This document shows, in pieces, positions 16,934 to 25,351 of a stretch of 64,000 nt of DNA. The stretch spans positions 11,653-75,652 of the forward strand of contig JACKBC010000036.1 in assembly GCA_020634755.1 (NCBI GenBank), written 5' to 3'. Both the position numbers and the translations under genes were made by a program. The stretch comes from Caldilineaceae bacterium (GTDB lineage: Bacteria; Chloroflexota; Anaerolineae; Caldilineales; Caldilineaceae). The notes under the pieces were generated by a model. The model ran no database searches and was not told the origin of the DNA. It saw nothing but the letters and a program-made list of their open reading frames with translations. The stretch's first letter is position 1; the number at the start of each line of letters is the position of its first letter.

Positions 16934-17002
16934 GTGCTTATCTGTAAACTCGGTTGTGATTAGCATGCTTTTGCCGTATCATTATCATGGTGCTTGCTTA
17001 AA

Positions 17003-17037
17003 AAAATGGGCTCGCCTATCTTGGACGAGCCCATTTT
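17003..17037. terminator. strong hairpin terminator after the secreted-protein operon
   Basis: AAAATGGGCTCG (17003-17014) pairs with CGAGCCCATTTT (17026-17037) over 12 bp with an 11-nt loop. A-tract and T-tract on the two sides would allow use in both directions. Confidence 0.7.
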
Positions 17038-17094
17038 CAGTACACCGCAACGTTGTTGGCGCAATAGACGTTGGTCTGGTTTATTGAACCCGAC

Positions 17095-17205
17095 ATTGGG
17101 TCCAAATACATTCCGGGAAAGGGCCTATTGCGCATGATGTGACCAGGATTTCGTGGCCCTTTCCCGGAATGCAACACACCTCATCCACCTTTTCAGACTG
17201 CTTCT
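17095..17205. repeat. ATTCCGGGAAAGGGCC element, copy 1 (left arm lost)
   Basis: Inner arms ATTCCGGGAAAGGGCC (17110-17125) and GGCCCTTTCCCGGAAT (17155-17170) are perfect 16-mers around a 29-nt loop. The outer right arm CTTTTCAGACTGCTTCT is at 17189-17205; the matching left arm is missing. A near-identical complete copy is at 47413-47545. It abuts the old 3' end of the duplicated regulator fragment (stop at 17205-17207). The gap 16934-17223 contains only this and the terminator. Confidence 0.85.
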
Positions 17206-17394
17206 CACAAATCTGTGAGCTTTGGCATCCCGCAAAGGTCCACAAAGCGGAAGAACTCGGCTTTATCCCCTTCCACACGCGCCAGGCCGTCGGCCAGCGC
17301 CCGCTGCGGATCCAGTTCACGCGTCAACAGGCCCAAATAGGTTGCCACATCGGCGTAGATTGCCATATCCCATGTGGTCGGTTCACCCTGGCGT
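17205..17394 (-). pseudogene. 3' fragment of HxlR-family regulator gene (left island junction)
   Basis: Bases 17224-17394 read identical to 38983-39153, which is coding sequence of the HxlR gene at 38970-39629. On the minus strand the fragment continues past the repeat as '...CGMPKLTDL' and a TGA at 17205-17207. So the left flank carries a complete alternative end of the gene, while the intact copy on the right ends '...CGMPTDG'. This is what insertion of the intervening DNA into the gene's 3' end would leave. It has no promoter or start and is not expected to work. Confidence 0.85.
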
Positions 17395-17922
17395 TTTTAC
17401 TCAAACGGCAGGGGCACCTTTCTGGTCACCGCTGATGCCGTTGACGGCGCTGCTGCCGCGCTGGTGGAAATGGACGCGGTAGGCGGCAACGTGCAGCTTT
17501 ACCAATCCGGGCTGACGCTTGAACCGCACACCCACTATCAATTGCGCTTCGACGCCAAATCGAGCCGCGGCCAGGATATGCGTCTCTACGTCCACAAACA
17601 TGGCGCGCCCTACACCAACTATGGCGTGCGTGGCGCCGTCGTCGACCTCACCTCCGCCTACCAAAGCTTTGTCTGGGAATTCACCACTGGTCGTTTCGAT
17701 ACGCCGGTGGACGATGGCCGTCTGCGCTTCTGGTTTGCGCCCTATGCACGGGCGGGTGATTCGTATACGATTGACAATGTGGTGTTACGCAAAGTTGGTG
17801 CCACTGCAACAAGCGCCGCCAGCAACGTAACGTTGGTGGACGATGAAGCTGACCTGTTGGCCGGTGGTGATGTTGGCGAGGAGAATGCAGTCGAGATTTT
17901 CTTGCCGGTGGTGACGCGGTAA
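17395..17922 (+). pseudogene. 3' remnant of a secreted protein with carbohydrate-binding-like domain
   Basis: The frame is open back into the duplicated regulator fragment, but the reading frame of this protein only makes sense from about 17395. It has a beta-sandwich of CBM4/9 type ('LTLEPHTHYQLRFDAKSS', 'YQSFVWEFTTGRF', 'RLRFWFA', 'AGDSYTIDNVVLRKV'), a short linker and the ending 'IFLPVVTR'. Start codon, signal peptide and any catalytic domain are missing. The cut lies exactly at the edge of the 171-bp repeat, so the gene was broken when that junction formed. Confidence 0.75.
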
Positions 17923-17961
17923 GCGAACAATAGGATTGGTGGTAGTTTGCTCCAATCCCCT

Positions 17962-17999
17962 GTCCCCCTTCCCTAGCGCAGCGACCAGGGAAGGGGGAC
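17962..17999. terminator. hairpin behind the broken secreted-protein gene
   Basis: GTCCCCCTTCCCT (17962-17974) pairs perfectly with AGGGAAGGGGGAC (17987-17999). No T-run. The rest of the gap to 18398 is AT-richer DNA in which I see no recognisable gene. Confidence 0.5.
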
Positions 18000-18398
18000 T
18001 CGTTGCCACATTAAGTGCACCATTGGCGGCAAAGGGAATCAGTCATTTGGTGGGCATGGGTTAGAATATTCAGGCAATAGTCAAAACTGCCCCTGTTTGA
18101 ATATTTGATACCCAATGGTCTCACAAGTATAGTGAGACTTCTTGGAAACGTATAAAGTCGATTTGATTGAAACGAAAATTCCTCTCAGCCCAATTCCCAA
18201 CCCATTCCTATACCTTCTACGGTCCACATCCTTTATCTGTCTCGCTCACAGACATTGACTTCACTAACCTCTATCTTGGCTTTAACACTCTCCGTCTCCT
18301 CGGTGATGCGCACTTATTCCCTCAACCAATCTTCCAATTCGATCATCATCTCTGCTACTGGTAGCAAACTATCAAATCAGCCGACTTTGAACCAGACC

Positions 18399-19659
18399 CA
18401 GTAGTTCACAATTTGGGTGAGACGGGTAAAGGGACGGACATGACCACACCATAAATCTGCTCAACAGCGCGGCGAAGCAAGCAGACAAAAGCCTGAAACT
18501 GGAAAAGCAAAGGGTCGACGCGCTGAGGGCCGGGGCCAGGAAGGCGAGCCACGGACCAACGGAGGACGGCCCAAAGATTGACCAGGAGCAAGGCAAAGCC
18601 GAGCAGAAAGAAACGCAAGGCTGGGTTGCGTGAAGTCGTCTTAACGCGTACGCGGCGCAGGATGCGGTAAGACGACTCGATGCCGAAGCGAGCGCGATAG
18701 CGGCGATAGACGGTGGCGGGTTGCCAATCGAGACCCACCAACACGAAAAGGAGCCATTTGCGTCGACGTTTCTTGTCTTTGCCTGGGACCAGCGTGGCCA
18801 CCACGGCCATCTCGACGGTGAGCCCCGAAGTAAAGGTGTACTGGGTGCGATAGCTCTTGCGCCCGCAGCAGAGTTGGCGGGTGCCGCCCTCTTTGCCGCG
18901 GATGGTGCAGGCCAGCACGGCCGGCTGTTTGACGTATTTGAGATGGGCAATCACCGCCGTGTTGCAGAAGCCGCGGTCCAGGTAGAGAACGTCCAGGCGC
19001 AGCTTGAGTTCCTGACTGCGGGCCAGCAGTTTTTGCACAATGGCCACCGTATCATCGGTGGGCAGCACGAAGGCCACCGCCACCGTCAAGCGCATCTGTC
19101 GATACATGACATAGAGCGTGATGATGCGGAAAAAACGGGTGGTGCCCACTTTGGCTCGGCTCCGACAGGTGTACTCGAGCAACTCTGCGTCCTTGCCATA
19201 GAAGGGCTCGTCATGTTCATCGATGGCCGCTTCCAGACCGTACCGGGTCAGCTGGGCTGGCAGGCGGGCGGCTAGCGCCTCATTCATCGCCTTTTCTTGT
19301 GCCGCCAGTTCCGCTTTGGGCAACTGCTCGTTCAGCAACGTGCGCACACTGTTGGCGCTCACTGTCTCTTCCAGATCCCGGCAGGCCGCATCTATGCTGA
19401 TCCTTTCGCTGGCCGCTTTCATTAACACATCGAATAGCATGGCCGTGCTGCTTTTGTAGCCCGACACCGCCACCGGTAAGTGTTCCTGCGCCGTTTCTTG
19501 CATCATCTCCCATATATCATGGGCTTTCAGTTGCTTTTGCGGTATCATATGTCCGTCCTTTTTGTTTGCTGAATTTTGTTTGCCTAACTCTATTCAACCA
19601 AGCAAAAAGGACTTTTTCCGAGTTTTTACTTCCCTTTCATTTCAAATTGTGAACTACTG
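18399..19659 (-). mobile_element. ISH3-like (IS4-superfamily) insertion sequence, complete
   Basis: A 1,261-bp element with perfect 17-bp terminal inverted repeats, CAGTAGTTCACAATTTG at 18399-18415 and its complement at 19643-19659. It is flanked by the 5-bp target duplication AGACC (18394-18398 and 19660-19664). It contains one transposase gene. The intact ends and clean duplication suggest a fairly recent insertion. Confidence 0.9.
18406..19548 (-). CDS. ISH3-family transposase
   Basis: 380 residues, apparently full length. The DDE catalytic residues are likely the Asp in 'EAAIDEHDEPFYG' (about residue 110), the Asp in 'LDVLYLDRGF' and the Glu in 'YRARFGIESSYRI', the Y-x2-R...E motif of IS4-type elements. 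The ATG at 19548 lies about 100 nt inside the right end, leaving room for a promoter, and the stop is 7 nt inside the left repeat. Confidence 0.85.
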   Translation of the reverse strand: MIPQKQLKAHDIWEMMQETAQEHLPVAVSGYKSSTAMLFDVLMKAASERISIDAACRDLEETVSANSVRTLLNEQLPKAELAAQEKAMNEALAARLPAQLTRYGLEAAIDEHDEPFYGKDAELLEYTCRSRAKVGTTRFFRIITLYVMYRQMRLTVAVAFVLPTDDTVAIVQKLLARSQELKLRLDVLYLDRGFCNTAVIAHLKYVKQPAVLACTIRGKEGGTRQLCCGRKSYRTQYTFTSGLTVEMAVVATLVPGKDKKRRRKWLLFVLVGLDWQPATVYRRYRARFGIESSYRILRRVRVKTTSRNPALRFFLLGFALLLVNLWAVLRWSVARLPGPGPQRVDPLLFQFQAFVCLLRRAVEQIYGVVMSVPLPVSPKL

Positions 19660-19664
19660 AGACC

Positions 19665-19955
19665 CATGAAACGTATATCGTTTTATTTCAACATCGGCTT
19701 GCGCTTCTGCTGCTTTCCGGCTACCTTCACTAAAGATACCCCACTTCTTGCAGTTGTTTTTTACTGCTTATAGACTAATCAATTAAAAGTCATACTGATG
19801 TAAAGGGCCTTTACACGGGAGTTGCTGTATGACTTTTAAGGATTTTATCTGTTAACTTGGGTTAGATGCGCTTCATATTGACTGGCTATCTCGCTGATGG
19901 TTTTCTGCTCTTTCAGCACTTCTAACGCTACTTGAAACTTGAACCTCGCACTAAA
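19665..19955 (-). pseudogene. degenerate IS3-family orfA remnant
   Basis: On the minus strand 19845-19955 reads 'FSARFKFQVALEVLKEQK' and on through 'TISEIASQY', the first helix-turn-helix of IS3 OrfA proteins. After an inserted palindrome (19783-19839) the homology resumes with 'KKQLQEVGYL' and, one frame on, 'FSEGSRKAAEAQADVE', the next part of the same family. Stops and a frameshift show it is dead. The ISH3 insertion lies just downstream, and no orfB is found beyond it. Confidence 0.7.
19783..19839. repeat. double palindrome inside the IS3 remnant
   Basis: Outer arms TTAAAAGTCATAC (19783-19795) and GTATGACTTTTAA (19827-19839) enclose a second perfect palindrome, GTAAAGGGCCTTTAC, near the centre. 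It splits the OrfA homology in two, so it was inserted after the IS3 element arrived. Confidence 0.75.
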
Positions 19956-19979
19956 CTACCCTCCTCAACTACCTGCTGA

Positions 19980-20022
19980 CGAGACAAAAGTCGCATACAT
20001 GATTTAGCAAGCCAGTTACGAT
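19980..20022 (+). promoter_or_regulatory. Crp/Fnr-type box and -10 for nosZ (site A)
   Basis: CGAGACAAAAGTCGCA (19980-19995; core GAC-N4-GTC centred at 19987.5) is followed by the -10 box TACGAT at 20017-20022. With a start at 20029 the box is centred at -41.5, the class II activator position. The nosZ ATG is 61 nt downstream with AAAGGAGAG before it. Five more sites with the same geometry lie in the island. Confidence 0.8.
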
Positions 20023-20089
20023 AGTGGCATGAATGAATTTTCTGCATAACTATCAATAACAGCGTTCCAAGTAAAAGGAGAGCTAGATC

Positions 20090-22123
20090 ATGAAACGATC
20101 ACTCTTGTATACCATCATTGGTATACTCGCTATAGCCGTCATCGCTTTGGCTGTGATGCAATTTACGGGAGGTGGTGATAACCAGAGCACAGCTCCTGCT
20201 GCCGATGTCGAAGGGCTTGGTGATGCAGCCGCCGCGCTCGTCGCGGAGCGTGGGCTCACGTCTGAAAACGTTTATGCTGCACTCAAAACCTATATGCCCA
20301 GCGGTCAGCACGACCCTTACGTGATGTTTGCATCGGGTGGTCACAGTGGGCAACTCCATGTGATCGGCGTGCCTTCTATGCGGATTCTGCGTACGATTGC
20401 CGTCTTTGCACCTGAACCGTGGCAGGGCTATGGATATGGCGAAAAGTCACAGGAGGCTATGTTCGAGGAGGGTGATGTACTAGGTGCAGGCGTGCGTTGG
20501 GGCGATACCCACCATCCCGCGCTCAGTGAAACGGGTGGCAGGTATGATGGAGATTTCATCTTTATCAACGACAAAGCGCAAGCTCGCGTTGGCGTTGTTG
20601 ATCTGCGCGATTTTGAGACCAAGCAACTTGTCAAAAATCCCATCGCCATGAATGACCATGGTGGCACCTTTGTCACACCCGATACGGAATGGGTGATCGA
20701 GGGTGGTCAATATGCTGCACCTCCCGGTGGCGCGTACGCACCGATTTCGGATTACAACGATGAATACCGTGGCATGATCACCTTTTGGAAGTTTGATCGT
20801 GAGCAAGGACGTATCCTAATGGATGAGTCCTTTGCCATGGAGCTGCCGCCCTACTGGCAGGATCTTTGTGACAGCGGTAAGTTAGTCAGCGAGGGTTGGA
20901 TCTTCTGCAATAGCTTCAATACGGAACGCGCTACGGGTGGCGCTGGCAGTGGCGAAGATGCCGTGCCCTTTGAATCTGGCGCAAGTCAAAATGATATGGA
21001 TTACCTCCATGTCATCGATCTGAACAAAGTTATTGATGTGGCCGCAAATAATGAGAACAAGGTCAACGATTTCAATTACATTTCATTGGAGACTGCGGTT
21101 GATGAGAACCTTTTCTATTTCATCCCCGAGCCAAAGAGTCCGCACGGCATTGACGTTGCGCCAAAGGGTGACTTCATGGTCGTCAGTGGTAAGCTCGACC
21201 CTCATGTGACCATCTACAGCTTCGACAAGATTATGACTGCGATCAAAGATCAAGATTGGACACCAGATGAATACGGTATTCCTGTCCTCAACTTCGATTC
21301 CGTTATGGAAGCACAGGTAGAGTTGGGGCTTGGGCCACTGCACACGCAGTTCGATAATAAGGGATATGCCTACACGAGCCTCTACTTGGATAGTGCCGTC
21401 GCACGTTGGACATTGGGCGGCGACTACGATCATGCCGACGAAGCATGGACGCTAATTGATAAAGAGTCTATCCACTACAATGTTGGCCACATTGCCGCTG
21501 TCGAAGGTGATACTGTCGAACCTGCGGGTAACTTCTTGGTGGCACTCAACAAGTGGTCGGTGGATCGCTTTAACAATGTCGGTCCGTTGTTGCCACAAAA
21601 TCTCCAATTAATCGACATTAGCGGTGAGGGCGAAAGTCTGCAACTGCTCTATGATATGCCAATGGGAATCGGTGAGCCACACTATGCACAGATCATCAAA
21701 GCGGAACGACTCCATCCAGTTCAGGTCTATCCTGAAGTCGGTTGGAATCCTCACGAGTGGGCGGTGGATGAAAACGCGACCCTTGCCGGTCAAGAGCGGA
21801 TCGAACGTGACGGCAAGAATGTGGAAGTTTGGATGACGTCGATACGTAGCCACTTTACGCCCGAACATGTGGAGATCAATCAGGGTGATCATGTGACCTG
21901 GCATATCACGAATATCGAGCAGGCGGTTGACGCGGTCCATGGCTTTGCGATGCCGGCCTACAACATTAACTTGAGTATCGAGCCAGGTGAGACAGCCACT
22001 GTGGAGTTTGATGCTAATAAGGATGGTGTCTTTAGCTTTTACTGCACCGAATTCTGCTCGGCCCTTCACTTGGAGATGACAGGCTATCTGCTCATTAAGC
22101 CGAATGTGGATACGGGGAAATAA
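20090..22123 (+). CDS. nosZ: nitrous oxide reductase, Sec-type (clade II)
   Basis: 677 residues. It reduces N2O to N2 outside the membrane. The N-terminus 'MKRSLLYTIIGILAIAVIALAVM' is a Sec-type signal or anchor without a twin-Arg motif, the mark of clade II enzymes. The beta-propeller supplies His ligands for the CuZ cluster ('GDTHHPALSET', 'PKSPHGIDV', 'GPLHTQFD', 'GEPHYAQI' are candidates). The C-terminal cupredoxin holds the CuA site with Cys652, Cys656, His660 and Met663 in 'YCTEFCSALHLEM', plus an upstream His in 'AVHGFAMPAYN'. No cytochrome c domain is fused. First gene of the nos operon, behind promoter A. Confidence 0.95.
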   Translation: MKRSLLYTIIGILAIAVIALAVMQFTGGGDNQSTAPAADVEGLGDAAAALVAERGLTSENVYAALKTYMPSGQHDPYVMFASGGHSGQLHVIGVPSMRILRTIAVFAPEPWQGYGYGEKSQEAMFEEGDVLGAGVRWGDTHHPALSETGGRYDGDFIFINDKAQARVGVVDLRDFETKQLVKNPIAMNDHGGTFVTPDTEWVIEGGQYAAPPGGAYAPISDYNDEYRGMITFWKFDREQGRILMDESFAMELPPYWQDLCDSGKLVSEGWIFCNSFNTERATGGAGSGEDAVPFESGASQNDMDYLHVIDLNKVIDVAANNENKVNDFNYISLETAVDENLFYFIPEPKSPHGIDVAPKGDFMVVSGKLDPHVTIYSFDKIMTAIKDQDWTPDEYGIPVLNFDSVMEAQVELGLGPLHTQFDNKGYAYTSLYLDSAVARWTLGGDYDHADEAWTLIDKESIHYNVGHIAAVEGDTVEPAGNFLVALNKWSVDRFNNVGPLLPQNLQLIDISGEGESLQLLYDMPMGIGEPHYAQIIKAERLHPVQVYPEVGWNPHEWAVDENATLAGQERIERDGKNVEVWMTSIRSHFTPEHVEINQGDHVTWHITNIEQAVDAVHGFAMPAYNINLSIEPGETATVEFDANKDGVFSFYCTEFCSALHLEMTGYLLIKPNVDTGK

Positions 22124-22151
22124 AGTAAGGCTAAGCCAGAAAACTAAATAA

Positions 22152-22214
22152 TACGACAACGTTAAATTATCAATCGCTCTCGTGTGGCTCGGCACCTAAT
22201 TTAACGTTGTCGTA
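22152..22214. repeat. perfect 18-bp fold-back after nosZ
   Basis: TACGACAACGTTAAATTA (22152-22169) and its exact complement (22197-22214) flank a 27-nt loop containing CTCGTGT. It starts 28 nt behind the nosZ stop. It may trim expression of the downstream genes or stabilise the nosZ message. Confidence 0.8.
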
Positions 22215-22218
22215 ATAA

Positions 22219-22273
22219 CCGCAGATTATGCGGAAATCAAAAGAGAAACCTGTGAGATCTGCATAATCTGTGG
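22219..22273. repeat. second fold-back between nosZ and the nosB-position gene
   Basis: CCGCAGATTATGC (22219-22231) pairs with GCATAATCTGTGG (22261-22273) with one G-T pair. It directly follows the 22152-22214 palindrome. Confidence 0.65.
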
Positions 22274-22319
22274 GCAAATAGTACGTTGGTATCACCGGAC
22301 CAAAGCGAAGGAACGAATC

Positions 22320-23012
22320 ATGGCTACGGCCACACAAATGAACAAAAAAGAGCGTGAAATGGATAGCACACAGGGACTAAGTACGATCGCAAAGATCTCA
22401 CGTCAGCCAAGCTTTCGCCTCAGCACAGCTCTCTTGATTGCGGCAGCAGCGATCCTGGCCATCTCTACGTTTTTGCCCTACTGGCGCATCCGCCTCAACG
22501 CGCCACAATATCCAAACGGACTCTTTATCATCGTCTACGTCAATCACATGGAAGGGGATGTGCGCGAAGTCGATGGCTTGAATCACTATATCGGCATGGC
22601 CCCGTTAGAAGAAGCAGCCAACATTGAACGGAGTTTAGCGCCCATTGCGATGGTGGTCATTGCCTTCATGATTATCAGCGTTGCGTTTATTCATAGTAAG
22701 TGGTTCGCGATTCTAGCACTTCCAGCCATGCTTTTTCCCTTTATCTTTTTGGCTGATATGTGGGTTTGGCTCTGGTACTATGGCAATCACCTTGATCCAA
22801 CCGCCGCGCTTTCGTCGTCGATCAAGCCGTTTACGCCTGCTATCTTAGGAACGGGCGTCGTTGGTCAGTTTAGTACCACTGCTACCTTACAGCTTGGTTG
22901 GTATCTGGCGCTGCTGGCAGCGATTCTCACAGGCATTGGGCTGCATTATCGTCGAAAGGCCCGACTTTTGGTTGAGCAAGCGGAGCGGGTTGAAAGAGAT
23001 ATGGGGTTATGA
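22320..23012 (+). CDS. nos-cluster membrane protein in the nosB position
   Basis: 230 residues with four likely membrane helices (about 36-55, 110-130, 137-160, 188-208). The external loop 'RLNAPQYPNGLFIIVYV' plus 'VREVDGLNHYIGM' is the most distinctive part; I recall similar membrane proteins beside clade II nosZ, in the place of NosB of Wolinella. Its role is not established; it may help electron transfer or copper-site assembly. GAAGGA precedes the ATG, and its stop overlaps the start of the nosD-nosF gene by ATGA, so translation is coupled. Confidence 0.7.
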   Translation: MATATQMNKKEREMDSTQGLSTIAKISRQPSFRLSTALLIAAAAILAISTFLPYWRIRLNAPQYPNGLFIIVYVNHMEGDVREVDGLNHYIGMAPLEEAANIERSLAPIAMVVIAFMIISVAFIHSKWFAILALPAMLFPFIFLADMWVWLWYYGNHLDPTAALSSSIKPFTPAILGTGVVGQFSTTATLQLGWYLALLAAILTGIGLHYRRKARLLVEQAERVERDMGL

Positions 23013-25351
23013 ACAGAGCCCACTTCGCTGTCACCATACCTTTTATCATCATTGCCCTGATGCTGCCGAAAGGTTCAGTCGCGCAGAAAGGGGCAACTGA
23101 TAGTTTGCAGTCGCTGATCGATGCCGCTGCTGCTGGTGCGTTGGTGGAGGTACCTTACGGTCTCTATGAAGGGACGGTAACCATCAATAAGCCTCTCCAT
23201 CTAACAGGGGTACCGGGTGAAAATGGCCAACTGCCGATTATTGATGGTAAGGGTAATGGAACAGTACTAACAATTACTGCTGCTGAGACCACTGTTGAAG
23301 GGTTTGAAATTCGTGCCAGCGGCAACGTCATTGACCATGAAGATGGTGGCATTGTGGTAGAGCAAGCCAAAAACGTGCACCTGACGAACAATCGGCTCAC
23401 GGACGTGCTCTACGGCATTCGTGGGGTTGAAGCGTACGGTTTAAAGGTGATTGGTAATACTATCCACGGTAAAGATCTACACATTGCCCGACGCGGCGAT
23501 AGTATTCGTATCTGGCAGAGTGAGGATTGCTTAGTTGAGGGCAACACAATTGAGAAGGCACGCGACGCCATTTTCTGGTTTAGCGACGGCACAACCGTAC
23601 GCAACAATCACTTCCTCAACAGCCGCTATGGCATCCACATGATGTATACCGACGGCATGACTATTGAAGGCAACGAGTTGAACGGTAATTCGGTTGGTGC
23701 TTATCTCATGTACAGCAAGAACGTGATGATTGCGGGCAATACCTTCCGCGAAAACCGGGGTCCTAGTGGTTATGGACTGGCGCTCAAAGACATGGACGGC
23801 GTGACTGTGCGTGATAATTACTACATCGACAACCGCGTGGGGATCTTTTTCGACAACGCACCCAGCCGCATCGATATTACCCAATCAATCGAGCGCAACG
23901 TGTTGGCCTTTAACGATATCGGCGCGCTGATGATGCCCGCTGTACAAAACAATATACTGCGCAATAACACCTTTTTGGATAATCTGGAACAGGTGGGTCT
24001 GAAGGGCGGGGGAAGCAACCCAGGCGAATCTCTGGGGGCCAACGGTTGGGATGGCAATTACTGGAGCGATTATGTTGGCTACGACGCTGGTGGTGAAGGT
24101 ACGGGCGACATTGCCTATCATTCAGCAAGCCTCTTTGAAAATCTGGCTGACCAACATCCCGCATTAGGACTGCTGCATTTCAGCCCAGTTGAACAGGCCA
24201 TCGATCTGGCGGCGCAGGCTTTTCCCATCATCAAGCCCAAACCCAAACTGTCGGACAACGTTCCGCGCATGACACCACTGTTGCCGCAAACAATGCCAGT
24301 GGTGGCCCAACCGTCGAGCGCAATGGGCTGGCTTGCTGCACTTCTTCTTGCCGGTGCCGGACTTCTCTACTGGAGTCAGCGCCCCAAGTTTGTGCCAGAT
24401 CTGCCTGCATCGCTTGCACCGCACCGAGCCAATGACAAGAGAACCTCGGCAAACCAAGCGCAAGTACCTTCTCGGAGTATTCAGAAAGAAACAGCCATGG
24501 ATACACAAGCTGCTGTCAACGAACCTATGATCAGTGTGCAAAATTTGACCAAGCGTTACGCACAGCCAGGTCGCGCGTGGTGGAGCGACGCTACAATTAC
24601 GGCGGTTGATGACCTTTCATTTGAGCTAAAAGAGGGACAAGCAGTGGCGCTATGGGGTGTCAATGGCGCGGGCAAAACCACTGTGCTCAAATGTCTGCTT
24701 GGTCTGCTCGATTGTGACGGTGAATTGCAATTGGATGGCACTGATTTGCGCAAAGATGGGCGTAACGCGCGCCGGCATTTCGGTTACGTGCCGCAAGAGT
24801 TAGCCTTTCATAACGACCTAAGTGTGGCGGAGAGTTGCCGTTTTTACGCTCGACTAAAAGATGTTGATCTCGCGCGTATTCCCATCGTGCTAGACCAAGT
24901 GGGATTGATGAGTCAGGAGCGCAAGGCTGTGGGCGCGCTCTCCGGCGGTATGAAGCAGCGGCTGGCACTGGCGCTAGCATTGCTCGGCGATCCACCTGTG
25001 CTACTGCTAGACGAACCAACCAGTAATTTAGATGCTGAAACACGCGACGAGTTCTTGGATCTCCTCTCACAACTTCACCGAGCGGGTAAGACTTTACTGT
25101 TTACAAGCCACCATTTGGAAGAGGTCGAACAGTTGGCGGAGCAAGTACTGATTCTGCGTGATGGCAAGCTGTTTGCCAAGGGAGCTCCCGCGGAAATGAT
25201 GCACCTACTTAATCCAAAGCGCGAAGGCCAACGTACCCATTTACGTGCAGTTGAAGCACCATCGGACGCGGCGTATTTGATGACTGTTCCTGTCCACAAT
25301 GGGGTAATTACCCCCACACAGGTCCGACAGAATGGGAGCGTATTCTCATGA
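23009..25351 (+). CDS. nosD-nosF: NosD-NosF fusion: copper-site maturation protein joined to ABC ATPase
   Basis: 780 residues in one frame. Residues 1-26 are a signal peptide. About 30-400 are the right-handed beta-helix of periplasmic NosD, with many 'GNTI', 'NRLT' and 'GIHMMYTDGM' turns. A single membrane helix at about 437-456 ('MGWLAALLLAGAGLLYW') is followed by a basic linker. From about 505 comes an ABC ATPase like NosF, with Walker A 'GVNGAGKTT' (about 550), Q-loop 'YVPQELAFH', signature 'LSGGMKQR', Walker B 'VLLLDEPTS' and H-loop 'TSHH'. The helix puts NosD outside and NosF inside. NosDFY normally comes as separate proteins, moving a sulfur species or energy for CuZ assembly. An internal ATG (Met497) may be the old nosF start. 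It overlaps nosY by ATGA. Confidence 0.9.
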   Translation: MNRAHFAVTIPFIIIALMLPKGSVAQKGATDSLQSLIDAAAAGALVEVPYGLYEGTVTINKPLHLTGVPGENGQLPIIDGKGNGTVLTITAAETTVEGFEIRASGNVIDHEDGGIVVEQAKNVHLTNNRLTDVLYGIRGVEAYGLKVIGNTIHGKDLHIARRGDSIRIWQSEDCLVEGNTIEKARDAIFWFSDGTTVRNNHFLNSRYGIHMMYTDGMTIEGNELNGNSVGAYLMYSKNVMIAGNTFRENRGPSGYGLALKDMDGVTVRDNYYIDNRVGIFFDNAPSRIDITQSIERNVLAFNDIGALMMPAVQNNILRNNTFLDNLEQVGLKGGGSNPGESLGANGWDGNYWSDYVGYDAGGEGTGDIAYHSASLFENLADQHPALGLLHFSPVEQAIDLAAQAFPIIKPKPKLSDNVPRMTPLLPQTMPVVAQPSSAMGWLAALLLAGAGLLYWSQRPKFVPDLPASLAPHRANDKRTSANQAQVPSRSIQKETAMDTQAAVNEPMISVQNLTKRYAQPGRAWWSDATITAVDDLSFELKEGQAVALWGVNGAGKTTVLKCLLGLLDCDGELQLDGTDLRKDGRNARRHFGYVPQELAFHNDLSVAESCRFYARLKDVDLARIPIVLDQVGLMSQERKAVGALSGGMKQRLALALALLGDPPVLLLDEPTSNLDAETRDEFLDLLSQLHRAGKTLLFTSHHLEEVEQLAEQVLILRDGKLFAKGAPAEMMHLLNPKREGQRTHLRAVEAPSDAAYLMTVPVHNGVITPTQVRQNGSVFS

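Noticed and set aside
15626..16966. 446-codon minus-strand open frame opposite the cadherin-repeat gene
   Set aside because: Arg/Gly-rich shadow; the plus strand has signal peptide, ribosome site and tandem repeats.
17224..17394. 171-bp repeat considered as a tRNA-type attachment site
   Set aside because: It is protein-coding sequence of an HxlR gene, no tRNA is near it, and no integrase is in the interval.
18167..18364. 65-codon open frame left of the ISH3 element
   Set aside because: No homology recognised and no ribosome site; short enough to arise by chance in AT-richer DNA.
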